Shown here in pieces: positions 46,730 through 55,357 of a DNA stretch of 64,000 nt (position 1 is the first letter of the stretch; the number at the start of each line of letters is the position of its first letter). The notes under the pieces were generated by a model, which had not been told where the DNA came from, did not search any database, and was given only the letters and a program-made list of their open reading frames with translations. Both the position numbers and the translations under genes were made by a program. This stretch comes from Pseudomonas chlororaphis subsp. chlororaphis (lineage in GTDB: Bacteria > Pseudomonadota > Gammaproteobacteria > Pseudomonadales > Pseudomonadaceae). The DNA lies in contig NZ_CP027712.1 in the NCBI RefSeq assembly GCF_003945765.1, positions 1,054,001 to 1,118,000 of the forward strand. The letters run 5' to 3'.

Positions 46730-47533
46730 TCAGTGCACGATGCTATTGGGCGGCAGGTGCCCCAGGCGTTCGGTCAGGCGCAGGCGCTGGATCGGGTCTT
46801 CGCTGAGCAGCAGGGCGTGCTCCAGGTCGAAGCGTTCGGCGTTGGGGCAGTCCAGGTGCTGGTAGAGGCTGGCGCGGGCCAGGTAGTCGGAGGCGCTGCC
46901 ATTGCCCAGTTCCAGGACCCGCTCGGCATCGATCAGCGCATTGAGGTGGTCGTCGTGGCTCAGGTGCAACTGGCGCAGGTTGCGCGACAGGCGCTGGAGC
47001 ATTTGCTGTGGGCTGGCTGTGGCCAGGTGCTCGGCGGCCAGCTTGATGTTCGGCCCGTACTGGCGCTCCAGCAGTTCACGGCAGTCGTTGGGGTACAGGC
47101 GGCGCCCGCCGCAAGGGTCGAGCAGGTGATCGGCACCGGGCACGCGCAATAGAAAGTGCCCGGGGAAGTTGACCCCGACCATGGGGATCTCCAGGCGCCG
47201 CGCCAGCTCCAGGGCGATCAGCCCCAGCGCCAGCGGTTGCCCGCGCCGGGTGTGCAGCACCTTGTCCAGCAGCGCCGCCTGCGGGCGCAGCGGCAAGAAC
47301 TCGTCCTGCTGGAAGCCCAGGTCGTTCATGCGCCGCAGCAGCGGCTGGCCCAGTTCGCTGACCGGCAGCAGCGGCAAGCCTGCGCTGACCCGCTGTTGCA
47401 GTTCCTTGAAGTCTTGCAGCAACTGCTCGGGCGATACCTCTTTGTCGTGCTCGGCGGCGATCCACAGCGCCGCCTCGAAAAGGGCGGGCGGGGACTGTTG
47501 CAGGCAGGCGAAAAAAGCTTGACGCGGGTTCAT
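46730..47533 (-). CDS. SirB1-family protein (transglutaminase-like plus TPR)
   Basis: This 267-residue protein is in the SirB1/YchA family: an N-terminal transglutaminase-like domain (about 40-170, with LDKVLHTRRGQPLALGLIALELA and VGVNFPGHFLLRV, DPCGGRRL) and a C-terminal TPR-like helical part (about 180-260). The papain-like Cys of true transglutaminases is not apparent, so it is probably a scaffold rather than an enzyme. ATG 47533 has a CCGGAG site. It is divergent from the leucine dehydrogenase gene. Confidence 0.85.
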   Translation of the reverse strand: MNPRQAFFACLQQSPPALFEAALWIAAEHDKEVSPEQLLQDFKELQQRVSAGLPLLPVSELGQPLLRRMNDLGFQQDEFLPLRPQAALLDKVLHTRRGQPLALGLIALELARRLEIPMVGVNFPGHFLLRVPGADHLLDPCGGRRLYPNDCRELLERQYGPNIKLAAEHLATASPQQMLQRLSRNLRQLHLSHDDHLNALIDAERVLELGNGSASDYLARASLYQHLDCPNAERFDLEHALLLSEDPIQRLRLTERLGHLPPNSIVH

Positions 47534-47716
47534 CGAAATCTCCGGCGAATGCCTCGTTTTAGCCCCGTCGCGGGCGTTCGTCCAGTGCCGCACACATGCC
47601 GTAGCAGGTTATTTCCTAAAGCCCGGAAAGGCACCGGGCTTATTCCCGCGCGCTCCAGCAATTTTCATGCACAAGCCTATACTGGCGACTACAAGAAGTG
47701 ATTCGGGAGCCCGACG

Positions 47717-48736
47717 ATGTTCGCTCTCATGCAAAGCACTCGCCTTGAATCGCTGCACCTGAGCGTTGACCCGGCCACCGGGTTGAAGGCGGTGATTGCC
47801 ATTCATAGCAGCCGCCTGGGGCCTGCCTTGGGAGGTTGTCGTTACCTTGCCTACCCCGACGACGAAAGTGCCGTGGTCGATGCCGTGCGCCTGGCCCAGG
47901 GCATGAGCTACAAGGCCGCCCTGGCCGGCTTGCCCCACGGTGGCGGCAAGGCGGTCATCATCCGTCCGCCACACGTCGAAAGCCGTGCCGCGCTGTTCGA
48001 AGCCTTCGGTCGCTGCGTCGAGCAACTCGATGGCCGCTACATCACCGCCATCGACAGCGGCACCTCGGTCGCCGACATGGACTGCATCGCCCAAACCACC
48101 CAGCACGTCACCAGCACCACCGCTTCCGGCGATCCGGCACCGCATGCCGCCATGGGGGTGTTCGCCGGCATCCGCGCCACCGCCATGGCCCGCCTGGGCA
48201 GCGACAACCTTGAAGGCTTGCGGGTGGCGATCCAGGGCCTGGGCAATGTCGGCTTCGCCCTCGCCGAGCAACTGCATGCCGCGGGCGCCGAACTGCTGGT
48301 CAGCGATATCGACTCCGGCAAGGTGCAACTGGCCATGGAGCAACTGGGCGCCCATCCGATCGCCAACGAAGCCTTGCTCAGCACCCCGTGCGACATCCTC
48401 GCGCCCTGCGGGCTGGGCGGCGTGCTCAACAGCCACAGCGTGGCGCAACTGCGCTGCTCGGCGGTGGCCGGTTCGGCCAACAACCAGCTGACCAACCTGC
48501 AGGTCGCCGATCAGCTGGAAAACCGCGGCATCCTCTACGCGCCGGATTACGTGATCAACGCCGGCGGGCTGATCTACGTTTCGCTCAAGCATCGCGGTGA
48601 AGACCTGGCGACCATCACCGCCCACCTGTCGAAGATCAGCCAGCGGCTCACCGAGGTCTTCGCCCATGCCCAGGCTGAAAAGCGCTCCCCGGCGCGGGTG
48701 GCCGACGACTTGGCGGAGCGCGTGCTGTACCGCTAG
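47717..48736 (+). CDS. ldh: Leucine dehydrogenase
   Basis: This 339-residue enzyme oxidatively deaminates branched-chain amino acids (Leu, Val, Ile) to 2-oxo acids with NAD, reversibly. It has the catalytic Lys region MSYKAALAGLPHGGGKAVI (K66 and K78), and the nucleotide-binding QGLGNVGFALAEQL at about 173-186. The gene lies 99 bases before genes for a 2-oxo acid dehydrogenase, as PA3418-PA3415 do in P. aeruginosa, so the 2-oxo acids may feed straight into that complex. Phenylalanine-type substrates cannot be excluded. Confidence 0.92.
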   Translation: MFALMQSTRLESLHLSVDPATGLKAVIAIHSSRLGPALGGCRYLAYPDDESAVVDAVRLAQGMSYKAALAGLPHGGGKAVIIRPPHVESRAALFEAFGRCVEQLDGRYITAIDSGTSVADMDCIAQTTQHVTSTTASGDPAPHAAMGVFAGIRATAMARLGSDNLEGLRVAIQGLGNVGFALAEQLHAAGAELLVSDIDSGKVQLAMEQLGAHPIANEALLSTPCDILAPCGLGGVLNSHSVAQLRCSAVAGSANNQLTNLQVADQLENRGILYAPDYVINAGGLIYVSLKHRGEDLATITAHLSKISQRLTEVFAHAQAEKRSPARVADDLAERVLYR

Positions 48737-48835
48737 GCGCGAGGGCCTTACCCGGCCATTTCGCCCTGTAAGCCCCGCGCCACAAGCGCGAGGCGCAACA
48801 ACTGCACGCTGACCCGGCGTGCCAGGAGCCATGTG

Positions 48836-49930
48836 ATGCCGCACAAGGTTGCACTTCCCTATACCCGCTATTTGTCCCCGGACGGCCAGTTGCTCGGCGA
48901 CCTGCCGGCCTGGGCCGACGACTTCAATCTGCTGACCCGGCTCTACCGGCAGATGCTCTTGACCCGCCTGTTCGACCAGAAAGCCGTGGCCCTGCAACGC
49001 ACCGGACGCATCGGCACCTATGCGCCGACCCTCGGTCAGGAAGCCATTGGCGTGGCCATCGGCAGCCTGATGCGGCCCGAAGACGTGCTGGTGCCCTATT
49101 ACCGCGACACCGCCGTGCAACTGATGCGCGGGGTGCGCATGGAGGAGATCCTGCTGTACTGGGGCGGCGACGAGCGCGGCAGTGATTTCGCCGACCCGGC
49201 GGTGGCCGAGGATTTCCCGATCTGTGTGCCGATCGCCACCCAGGCCCTGCATGCCTGCGGCGTGGCCAGCGCATTCAAGATCCGTGGCGAGCACCGGGTG
49301 GTGGTGACCACCTGTGGCGACGGCGCCACCAGCAAGGGCGACTTCCTCGAAGCCCTCAACGTGGCGGGCACCTGGCAGTTGCCGGTGGTGTTCGTGGTCA
49401 ACAACAACCAGTGGGCGATCTCGGTGCCACGGCGCATCCAGTGCGGCGCGCCGACCCTGGCACAGAAGGCCATCGGCGCCGGCTTCCACGGCGAGCAGGT
49501 CGATGGCAACGACATGCTCGCGGTGTACGACCGGGTGCGGGCAGCCCTGGAACGTGCCCGGCATGGCAAGGGACCGGTGCTGCTGGAGTGCCTGAGCTAT
49601 CGCCTGGGCGACCACACCACCGCCGACGATGCCACGCGCTATCGGGCCGCGGATGAGGTCAAGCAGGCCTGGCTGGAAGAACCGGTCAAGCGCCTGCAAC
49701 GCTTCATGGTCGGGCAGGGCGTCTGGGACGGAAACCGCGAGCAGGCGCTGATGGTGGAATGCCAGGCGCTGGTGCAGCGTGCTGTGGATAACTTCGAGGC
49801 GGCGGGCACCCAGGCCCCCGAGTCGGTACTGGACTACGTCTACGCACAGTGGCCGGCGGCCCTGGCCGAACAGCGCGAGGTGTTCCTCGAACGGCTGGCG
49901 CGGCGTGCGGGAGGTGCGGACCATGAGTAA
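48836..49930 (+). CDS. 2-oxo acid dehydrogenase E1 component, alpha subunit
   Basis: This 364-residue protein is the thiamine-diphosphate-binding alpha subunit of a heterotetrameric E1. The ThDP motif begins GDGATSKGDFLEALN at about 160 and ends VVFVVNNNQWAIS at about 190. Annotated relatives are called pyruvate dehydrogenase, but the length and neighbour (leucine dehydrogenase) suit a branched-chain or related substrate equally. AGGAG and spacing favour ATG 48836 over GTG 48833. It overlaps the beta-subunit gene by eight bases. Confidence 0.9.
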   Translation: MPHKVALPYTRYLSPDGQLLGDLPAWADDFNLLTRLYRQMLLTRLFDQKAVALQRTGRIGTYAPTLGQEAIGVAIGSLMRPEDVLVPYYRDTAVQLMRGVRMEEILLYWGGDERGSDFADPAVAEDFPICVPIATQALHACGVASAFKIRGEHRVVVTTCGDGATSKGDFLEALNVAGTWQLPVVFVVNNNQWAISVPRRIQCGAPTLAQKAIGAGFHGEQVDGNDMLAVYDRVRAALERARHGKGPVLLECLSYRLGDHTTADDATRYRAADEVKQAWLEEPVKRLQRFMVGQGVWDGNREQALMVECQALVQRAVDNFEAAGTQAPESVLDYVYAQWPAALAEQREVFLERLARRAGGADHE

Positions 49931-50909
49931 CGGCACATTCAGCCTGCTGGAAGCGGTGAACCTGGCGTTGCACCGGGCCATGGCCGAGGACGAGAACGTG
50001 ATTGTCCTGGGTGAGGACGTCGGTGTGAACGGCGGGGTGTTCCGCGCCACCCTGGGGCTGCGCGACAGTTTTGGCTTCAAGCGGGTGATCGATTCGCCGC
50101 TGGCGGAAACCATGCTCGGCGGGCTGGTGGTGGGCATGGCCGCCCAAGGCCTGAAGCCGGTGGTGGAAATCCAGTTCATGGGCTTTATTTACGCGACTAT
50201 GGAGCACCTGGTGTCCCACGCCAGCCGCATGCGCAACCGCACCCGCGGACGCATCACCTGCCCGATGGTGTTGCGCACGCCCATGGGCGCGGGCATTCGC
50301 GCACCGGAACATCACAGTGAAAGCACCGAAGCGTTGTTCGCCCACATTCCGGGGCTGCGGGTGCTGGTGCCGTCCTCGCCGGCGCGGGCCTACGGCCTGC
50401 TGCTGGCGGCCATCGACGATCCCGACCCGGTGCTGTTCCTCGAGCCGACCCGCCTCTACCGCATGAACCCGCAACCGCTGGTGGACGACGGCAAGCGCCT
50501 GCCGCTGGACAGTTGCTTCACCCTGCGCGAAGGCAGCGACATCACCCTGGTCAGCTGGGGCGCGAGCATCGTCGAGACCCTGCAGGCCGCCAGCGCGCTG
50601 GCCGAGCAGGGCGTGTCGGCAGAGGTGATCGACGTCGCCTGCATCAAGCCGCTGGACCTCGACACCCTGGAAGCCTCGGTGCGCAAGACCGGGCGCTGCG
50701 TGATCGTGCATGAGGCGCCGCGCACCTGCGGCGTCGGCGCGGAAATCGCCGCCAGCCTCTACGAGCGGGTGTTGCTGGAATTGCAGGCGCCGATCCTGCG
50801 GGTCACCGCGCCGGACATTCCACCGCCGCTGTATCGCCTGGAGTCGCTGTACATCCCCGGCGTCGAAGACATTCTTCACGCCTGCGACAGCACCCTGAAC
50901 TTCGCCTGA
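49923..50909 (+). CDS. 2-oxo acid dehydrogenase E1 component, beta subunit
   Basis: This 328-residue protein is the beta partner of E1, with the transketolase pyrimidine-binding domain (LGEDVGVNGGVFRAT, DSPLAETMLGGLVVGMA, FMGFIYATMEHLVSHASR) and a C-terminal domain (VSWGASIVETLQAA, IDVACIKPLDLDTLEASVRKTG). It is read from ATG 49923, inside the end of the alpha gene; a longer frame extends upstream without support. The E2 gene follows 10 bases later. Confidence 0.93.
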   Translation: MSNGTFSLLEAVNLALHRAMAEDENVIVLGEDVGVNGGVFRATLGLRDSFGFKRVIDSPLAETMLGGLVVGMAAQGLKPVVEIQFMGFIYATMEHLVSHASRMRNRTRGRITCPMVLRTPMGAGIRAPEHHSESTEALFAHIPGLRVLVPSSPARAYGLLLAAIDDPDPVLFLEPTRLYRMNPQPLVDDGKRLPLDSCFTLREGSDITLVSWGASIVETLQAASALAEQGVSAEVIDVACIKPLDLDTLEASVRKTGRCVIVHEAPRTCGVGAEIAASLYERVLLELQAPILRVTAPDIPPPLYRLESLYIPGVEDILHACDSTLNFA

Positions 50910-50919
50910 GGAGGCTGCG

Positions 50920-52023
50920 ATGAAATATTTCAAACTGCCCGATCTGGGCGAAGGCCTGCAGGAAGCGGAGATTGTCGAATGGCACGTCAGGGCCGGCGAT
51001 GCGGTCAAGGCCGATCAGTTGCTGGTGTCGGTGGAAACCGCCAAGGCCCTGGTGGACATTCCCGCGCCCTATGACGGCGTGGTGGCGAAAACCTATGGCG
51101 CGCCGGGTGACATCCTGCATGTCGGCGAACCCTTGCTCGGCTACGAAGGCGAGGCGGATGCCGGCACCGTGGTCGGGCGCCTCGAAGGTGGCGGGGCCAG
51201 CCAGGAAGACCGGTTTTTTGTCGGCGCCGCGCCCTCGACCCGCGAGCATATGGCGGTCCGCGCCACGCCAGCGGTGCGCCAACTGGCCCGGCAACTGGGT
51301 GTGGATGTGAATGCCTTGAGCGGTTCGGCCAAGGATGGGCTGATCAGCCGCGGCGATGTGGAAAGCGCCGCGCAGCAGGAACGGGAGCGGTTCGGCGGTG
51401 ACCGGCTGCGCGGGGTACGCCGGAGCATGGCGCTGAACATGGCCCGCTCCCACGCCGAGGTGGTGCCGGTGACGATTTACGGCGATGCCGACCTGCACCG
51501 CTGGGGCCAGGCCCGCGATCCGCTGATCCGCCTGGCCAAGGCGCTGGCGGCGGCCTGCGCGGTGGAGCCGGTGCTCAACAGCGCGTTCGATGGCAAGAGC
51601 CTGTCGATCAAGCAGCACCAGCACCTCGACCTGGGCATTGCGGTGGACACCCCCGATGGCCTGTTCGTGCCGGTGCTGCGCAATGTCGGCCAGCGCGACG
51701 CGGCGGACCTCAAGGCCGGAGTGACGCGCCTGCGCGCCGACGTGCAGGCGCGCTCGATTCCGCCCCAGGAGATGATGGGCGCGACCCTGACCCTGTCCAA
51801 CTTCGGCACCCTGTTCGGCCGTTACGCCAACCCGGTGGTGGTGCCGCCGCAAGTGGCGATCCTCGCTGCCGGGGTGATCCGCGACGAACCGGTGGCCCTG
51901 AACGGCGCGGTGGTGGTGCATCCGCTGCTGCCGCTGTCCCTGACCTTCGATCATCGGGTGGTCACCGGCGGAGAGGCGGCGCGGTTTTTCAAGGCGCTGG
52001 TAGAGGCGCTGGAGCAACCCTAG
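50920..52023 (+). CDS. 2-oxo acid dehydrogenase E2 (dihydrolipoamide acyltransferase)
   Basis: This 367-residue E2 has one lipoyl domain (lipoyl-Lys K42 in VETAKALVDIP), a short peripheral-subunit-binding region (about 110-147, VRATPAVRQLARQLGVDVNA) and a C-terminal acyltransferase domain. The catalytic His is H345 in FDHRVVTGGEA; the Asp of the usual HxxxDG motif is Thr here (T349). No E3 (dihydrolipoamide dehydrogenase) gene follows, so E3 must come from another locus. A MITE-like repeat begins at the second base of the TAG stop. Confidence 0.93.
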   Translation: MKYFKLPDLGEGLQEAEIVEWHVRAGDAVKADQLLVSVETAKALVDIPAPYDGVVAKTYGAPGDILHVGEPLLGYEGEADAGTVVGRLEGGGASQEDRFFVGAAPSTREHMAVRATPAVRQLARQLGVDVNALSGSAKDGLISRGDVESAAQQERERFGGDRLRGVRRSMALNMARSHAEVVPVTIYGDADLHRWGQARDPLIRLAKALAAACAVEPVLNSAFDGKSLSIKQHQHLDLGIAVDTPDGLFVPVLRNVGQRDAADLKAGVTRLRADVQARSIPPQEMMGATLTLSNFGTLFGRYANPVVVPPQVAILAAGVIRDEPVALNGAVVVHPLLPLSLTFDHRVVTGGEAARFFKALVEALEQP

Positions 52024-52215
52024 GGTCTGTACGAAAAGTGGCTGCGCGCTGGGCGCCTTCGGCGCTACGCGGGCCATGCTGCGTTAAAAACAGGCTCGTG
52101 CGCGAGTCCGATCGGAATGCTCATGTAGGTCCCTACAGTCGAACGCGACCCCGGCCGTTCCTCGCCTATTTTTGCCTTGCCTGACCTTCGCTCGCCGACT
52201 TTTCGTACGGACCCT
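52022..52215. mobile_element. MITE-like repeat, copy 1
   Basis: A 194-base element with terminal inverted repeats (AGGGTCTGTACGAAAAGT at 52022-52039; ACTTTTCGTACGGACCCT at 52198-52215, one mismatch). Its interior (about 52081-52196) matches, in inverted orientation, the interior of a second element at 55358-55510, for example CGACCCCGGCCGTTCCTCGCC. No coding capacity is seen, so it is a non-autonomous or MITE-like repeat. Confidence 0.85.
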
Positions 52216-52233
52216 TAGTTTTCCACAGGCATG

Positions 52234-52263
52234 AAAAAGGCCCTGGGCGCAAACCCAGGGCCT
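52234..52263 (-). terminator. Terminator after yebG
   Basis: AGGCCCTGGG and CCCAGGGCCT pair around six bases; in minus-strand reading a run of five T follows (52234-52238). It ends the yebG transcript. Confidence 0.9.
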
Positions 52264-52280
52264 GTTCAATTCGAGCCTGC

Positions 52281-52631
52281 TTACTTGGCGGCTTTGCTTG
52301 CCTTGGCAGGCTTGGCCGGTGCTGTGGGTTCCGCGGCTTCGGGCGCTGCCAGCGGAGCCTCTGGCTCGGCCGCCGCAACCGGCGCGCTGAGCAGTTCGGA
52401 CAGGGCGTCCGGCTGGCTCTTGAAGGCCTTGGCGAACACATCGCGGTTCTTCGCCATGTAGATCCCGGCTTCTTCCACCTGTTGCTCGCTCAGGGACGGC
52501 ACCGCTTTTTGCAACACTTGCGCCAGCAATTCAGCCAGTTCGAGCATTTTGTCATGACGGTCAGCTTCGGCTTTATCCATGAACAAGCGCTCCAGATCTC
52601 GGCTGCTGCGGTATACCACTTCGACGGCCAT
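52281..52631 (-). CDS. yebG: YebG family SOS-response protein
   Basis: YebG is a small SOS-induced protein of unknown biochemical role. The 116-residue protein has the family start MAVEVVYRSSRDLERLFMDK, then DKMLELAELLAQVLQKAVPS and a LSEQQVEEAGIYMAKN helix; the C-terminal 40 residues are an Ala/Pro/Lys/Glu-rich tail, probably disordered. A perfect 16-base LexA box lies 44 bases before the start, so regulation by LexA and RecA is expected. It ends at a clear terminator next to the MITE-like repeat. Confidence 0.92.
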   Translation of the reverse strand: MAVEVVYRSSRDLERLFMDKAEADRHDKMLELAELLAQVLQKAVPSLSEQQVEEAGIYMAKNRDVFAKAFKSQPDALSELLSAPVAAAEPEAPLAAPEAAEPTAPAKPAKASKAAK

Positions 52632-52674
52632 TCACCACCTCACATGCCTTCACGATAATGGGTATTTGCTACTA

Positions 52675-52690
52675 CTGTATTTATATACAG
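52675..52690 (-). promoter_or_regulatory. lexA box: LexA box upstream of yebG
   Basis: CTGTATATAAATACAG in minus-strand reading matches the CTGT-N8-ACAG LexA consensus exactly. It lies 44-59 bases before the yebG start. Confidence 0.93.
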
Positions 52691-52783
52691 GCGAGAAGAA
52701 TAAGCGAATCCTTATGCTTTGAATAGTGGCTTTTTAATCTAGACGGGTTTCAGGGTTTGTCAGGTGATTACGCGTCGATCCCC

Positions 52784-52823
52784 ATCGCGGGCAAGTCGGA
52801 TCGCCGCCCGCTCGCTCCTACAG
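52784..52823. repeat. Single REP unit upstream of psiE
   Basis: ATCGCGGGCAAGTCGGATCG followed by CCGCCCGCTCGCTCCTACAG is one hairpin unit of the family seen at 22831 and 25389. The rest of the 341-base gap 52632-52972 holds the LexA box and no further feature I can identify. Confidence 0.85.
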
Positions 52824-52972
52824 CGAAGACGCCCTTGAAAGCCCCCACAGAAGTGTCCAGCCGACCCCGGCCGCCATCTCATTCCCCAGACGCTGGCCTT
52901 TTTTCTGCATGCAGAACAACCGTCACGTCCAACCCGCATCATCCGGTCGAGTCGACCTAAGGAAAAACCATC

Positions 52973-53473
52973 GTGAAAATCAATTGGGCCGAGAAACTGC
53001 GGCAGAACGTCCATCAGCTGGCCGAGTCCCTGGGCAACCTGTTCGTCGAGACCTTTCACTACCTGGCGCTGTTCGCCATCGGCGCGGTGACGGCCTGGGC
53101 GGCGGTGATGGAGTTTCTCGGGATGCTCGAAGAAGGTCATATCAAGATCGATGACATTCTCCTGCTGTTCATCTACCTCGAGCTGGGCGCCATGGTCGGC
53201 ATCTACTTCAAGACCAACCACATGCCGGTGCGCTTCCTGATCTACGTGGCGATCACTGCGCTGACCCGCCTGCTGATCTCCAACGTGTCGCACCACAACC
53301 CGCCGGACCTGGGGATCATCTACCTGTGCGGCGGCATCCTGCTGCTGGCGTTCTCGATCCTGGTGGTGCGCTACGCCTCGTCGCAGTTCCCCTCGGTGAA
53401 AATCGAACACCCGCAACGCAAAGTCGGTGCGGGTTCCAGCGAGCACCCGGAAGTCGAGAAGGGCGAGCTTTAA
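52973..53473 (+). CDS. psiE: Phosphate-starvation-inducible PsiE-family membrane protein
   Basis: This 166-residue protein has four hydrophobic segments (about 25-50, 62-80, 85-103, 113-133) and the family residues LELGAMVGIYFKTNHMPVRFLIYV, with a basic, probably cytoplasmic C-terminus. PsiE is induced by phosphate starvation in E. coli; its function is unknown. The start is GTG 52973, preceded by AAGGAAA at seven bases. It is convergent with the DUF3509 gene and overlaps it by four bases. Confidence 0.88.
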   Translation: MKINWAEKLRQNVHQLAESLGNLFVETFHYLALFAIGAVTAWAAVMEFLGMLEEGHIKIDDILLLFIYLELGAMVGIYFKTNHMPVRFLIYVAITALTRLLISNVSHHNPPDLGIIYLCGGILLLAFSILVVRYASSQFPSVKIEHPQRKVGAGSSEHPEVEKGEL

Positions 53474-53787
53474 ATCGCCACGCTCAGGGGCGGCCGGCCC
53501 TTGGCGGCCGGCAGCGGCAGCTTGAAGCTGTCGCTGTTGGTCATGGCTTCGAGGATGGCCACGGCGCTGTGGCCCTGCTCGATGGCGATGCCGAACTGAA
53601 TGCTTTGCACCAGGCGCTTGAGCCGCTGCGGATCGTTGCGCTGCTCGGCGCTGATCATGCGTTTGGCCACGACCCGGCCGGCCTTGGACAGGGTCAGCAT
53701 GATGCTGCCGTCCAGACCCTGGATGCTCAGGTTGACCCGGTATTCCGGGGCGAAGGCATCGGTAATCAGCTGAAAGGGGTTGTCCAT
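53470..53787 (-). CDS. DUF3509 family protein
   Basis: This 105-residue protein is in the DUF3509 family, nearly confined to Pseudomonas and without a known function. The core reads MDNPFQLITDAFAPEYRVNL then GSIMLTLSKAGRVVAKRMIS, with a compact C-terminal part. I chose ATG 53787 on family grounds; an ATG 11 codons upstream (MTARYN) is also possible. It ends inside the psiE stop region. The upstream gap leads to the transporter terminator. Confidence 0.85.
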   Translation of the reverse strand: MDNPFQLITDAFAPEYRVNLSIQGLDGSIMLTLSKAGRVVAKRMISAEQRNDPQRLKRLVQSIQFGIAIEQGHSAVAILEAMTNSDSFKLPLPAAKGRPPLSVAI

Positions 53788-53961
53788 GTGCGTCACCGCC
53801 TGATTGTATCGTGCAGTCATTGACCGGCCGGGATCGGGATTAGTTCGCATTTCCAGACCACTGGCAGGCCGTTCGCTGAGGTTTGATAACGTCCGTATTC
53901 CTCGGGTCTTGCAAAGCAAAGGGCATGCCGGGAAAAGCGCCGCCCAATAAACCCGGGGGCG

Positions 53962-53990
53962 AAAAAAAACGGACCAATAGGTCCGTTTTT
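53962..53990. terminator. Bidirectional-type terminator after the serine transporter gene
   Basis: CGGACC and GGTCCG pair around AATA, with eight A on the left and five T on the right. It can serve the minus-strand transporter transcript; no plus-strand gene ends immediately before it. Confidence 0.82.
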
Positions 53991-54005
53991 CTTTGGCTAC
54001 CCGTT

Positions 54006-55307
54006 TCAGGGCATGAACGAATAAATGATCGCTGACAGTGCGATCAGACCGATCAGCACCACGAACAGATTCGACAGCTGGCCTGAATACTGGCGCAGCG
54101 ATGGCACTCGCCGGATCGCGTACATCGGCATCAGGAACAGCAGGCAGGCGATCACCGGTCCGCCCAGGGTTTCGATCATGCCGAGGATGCTCGGGTTGAA
54201 GGTGGCCACGGCCCAGCAGGTGAGGACCATGAACAGCGCGGTGCAACGCTCCAGCCAGCGCGACGACAGGCTCCGGCCGCGGCTGCGCAGGCTTTTCACG
54301 ATCAGCCCCTGGAAACCTTCGCTGGCGCCGATGTAGTGGCCGAGGAAGGATTTGGTGATCGCCACCAGCGCGATCAGCGGCGCCGCATAGGCGATCACCG
54401 GCGTCTGGAAGTGGTTGGCCAGGTACGACAGGATCGAGATGTTCTGCGCCTTGGCCGCGGCCAGGTCGGCCGGCGACAGGGCCAGTACGCAGCTGAAGCA
54501 GAAGAACATCACCGTCAGCACCATCATGCCGTGGGCCACGGCGAGGATGCCGCTGCTCTTGCCTTCGGCCTGGGCGCCGTAGTGGCGCTTCTGGTCGACG
54601 GCAAAGGCCGAGATGATCGGCGAATGGTTGAACGAGAACACCATCACCGGGATCGCCAGCCACAGGGTTTTGAGGAACAGCGGCATGGACATGCCGTCAT
54701 TGGCCGAGGCGAAGAAGGCGCCGTTCCAGTTCGGGATCAGGCTGAGGGCCAGCAGCAACAGCGCGGCGACAAAGGGATAGACCAGCACGCTCATGGCCCG
54801 CACGATCACGCCCTGGCCGCAGCGCACGATGGCCATCAGGCCGAGGATCAGCACCAGCGACAGGATCGCCCGTGGCGGCGGCGTCATGTGCAGCTGGTGC
54901 TCCATGAAGCTGCCCAGGGTGTTGGTCAGCGCCACGCTGTACACCAGCAGGATCGGGAAGATGGCGAAGAAGTAGAGCAGGGTGATCAGCTTGCCGGCGC
55001 CGATGCCGAAGTGCTCTTCCACCACTTCGGTGATGTCGCCGGAGCGCCCGGACAGCACGAAGCGGGTCAGCCCGCGGTGGGCGAAGAAGGTCATCGGGAA
55101 GGCCAGCAGCGCCAGCACGATCAGCGGCCAGAAGCCGCCGACTCCGGCGTTGATCGGCAGGAACAGGGTGCCGGCGCCGATGGCGGTGCCGTACAGGCCG
55201 AGCATCCAGGTGGTGTCGTGCTTGCTCCAGCCCTGGCTGGCGGTCGTGGTGTCGCGGGCAGTCTCTACGGCAGGGTTTTCGGCAGCGGGTGTTCGTACAT
55301 CGGTCAT
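54006..55307 (-). CDS. HAAAP-family amino acid transporter, probably serine (SdaC-like)
   Basis: This 433-residue protein has about 11 hydrophobic segments and the features of the hydroxy/aromatic amino acid permease family, beginning WMLGLYGTAIGAGTLFLPINAG. It lies directly downstream of the L-serine dehydratase gene on the same strand, separated by a MITE-like element, so L-serine import is the likely job (SdaC type). ATG 55307 has a GAGG site; the longer frame to 55529 would read through the repeat. An E. coli-like regulatory setting with the divergent LysR gene is plausible. Confidence 0.88.
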   Translation of the reverse strand: MTDVRTPAAENPAVETARDTTTASQGWSKHDTTWMLGLYGTAIGAGTLFLPINAGVGGFWPLIVLALLAFPMTFFAHRGLTRFVLSGRSGDITEVVEEHFGIGAGKLITLLYFFAIFPILLVYSVALTNTLGSFMEHQLHMTPPPRAILSLVLILGLMAIVRCGQGVIVRAMSVLVYPFVAALLLLALSLIPNWNGAFFASANDGMSMPLFLKTLWLAIPVMVFSFNHSPIISAFAVDQKRHYGAQAEGKSSGILAVAHGMMVLTVMFFCFSCVLALSPADLAAAKAQNISILSYLANHFQTPVIAYAAPLIALVAITKSFLGHYIGASEGFQGLIVKSLRSRGRSLSSRWLERCTALFMVLTCWAVATFNPSILGMIETLGGPVIACLLFLMPMYAIRRVPSLRQYSGQLSNLFVVLIGLIALSAIIYSFMP

Positions 55308-55357
55308 CGGTATTGCCTCGTTATTATTCTTGCTCGGGCTCACGTAGTACAGGCGGT

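Noticed and set aside
47609..50179. 856-codon minus-strand frame opposite ldh and E1
   Set aside because: Antisense shadow of the dehydrogenase operon.
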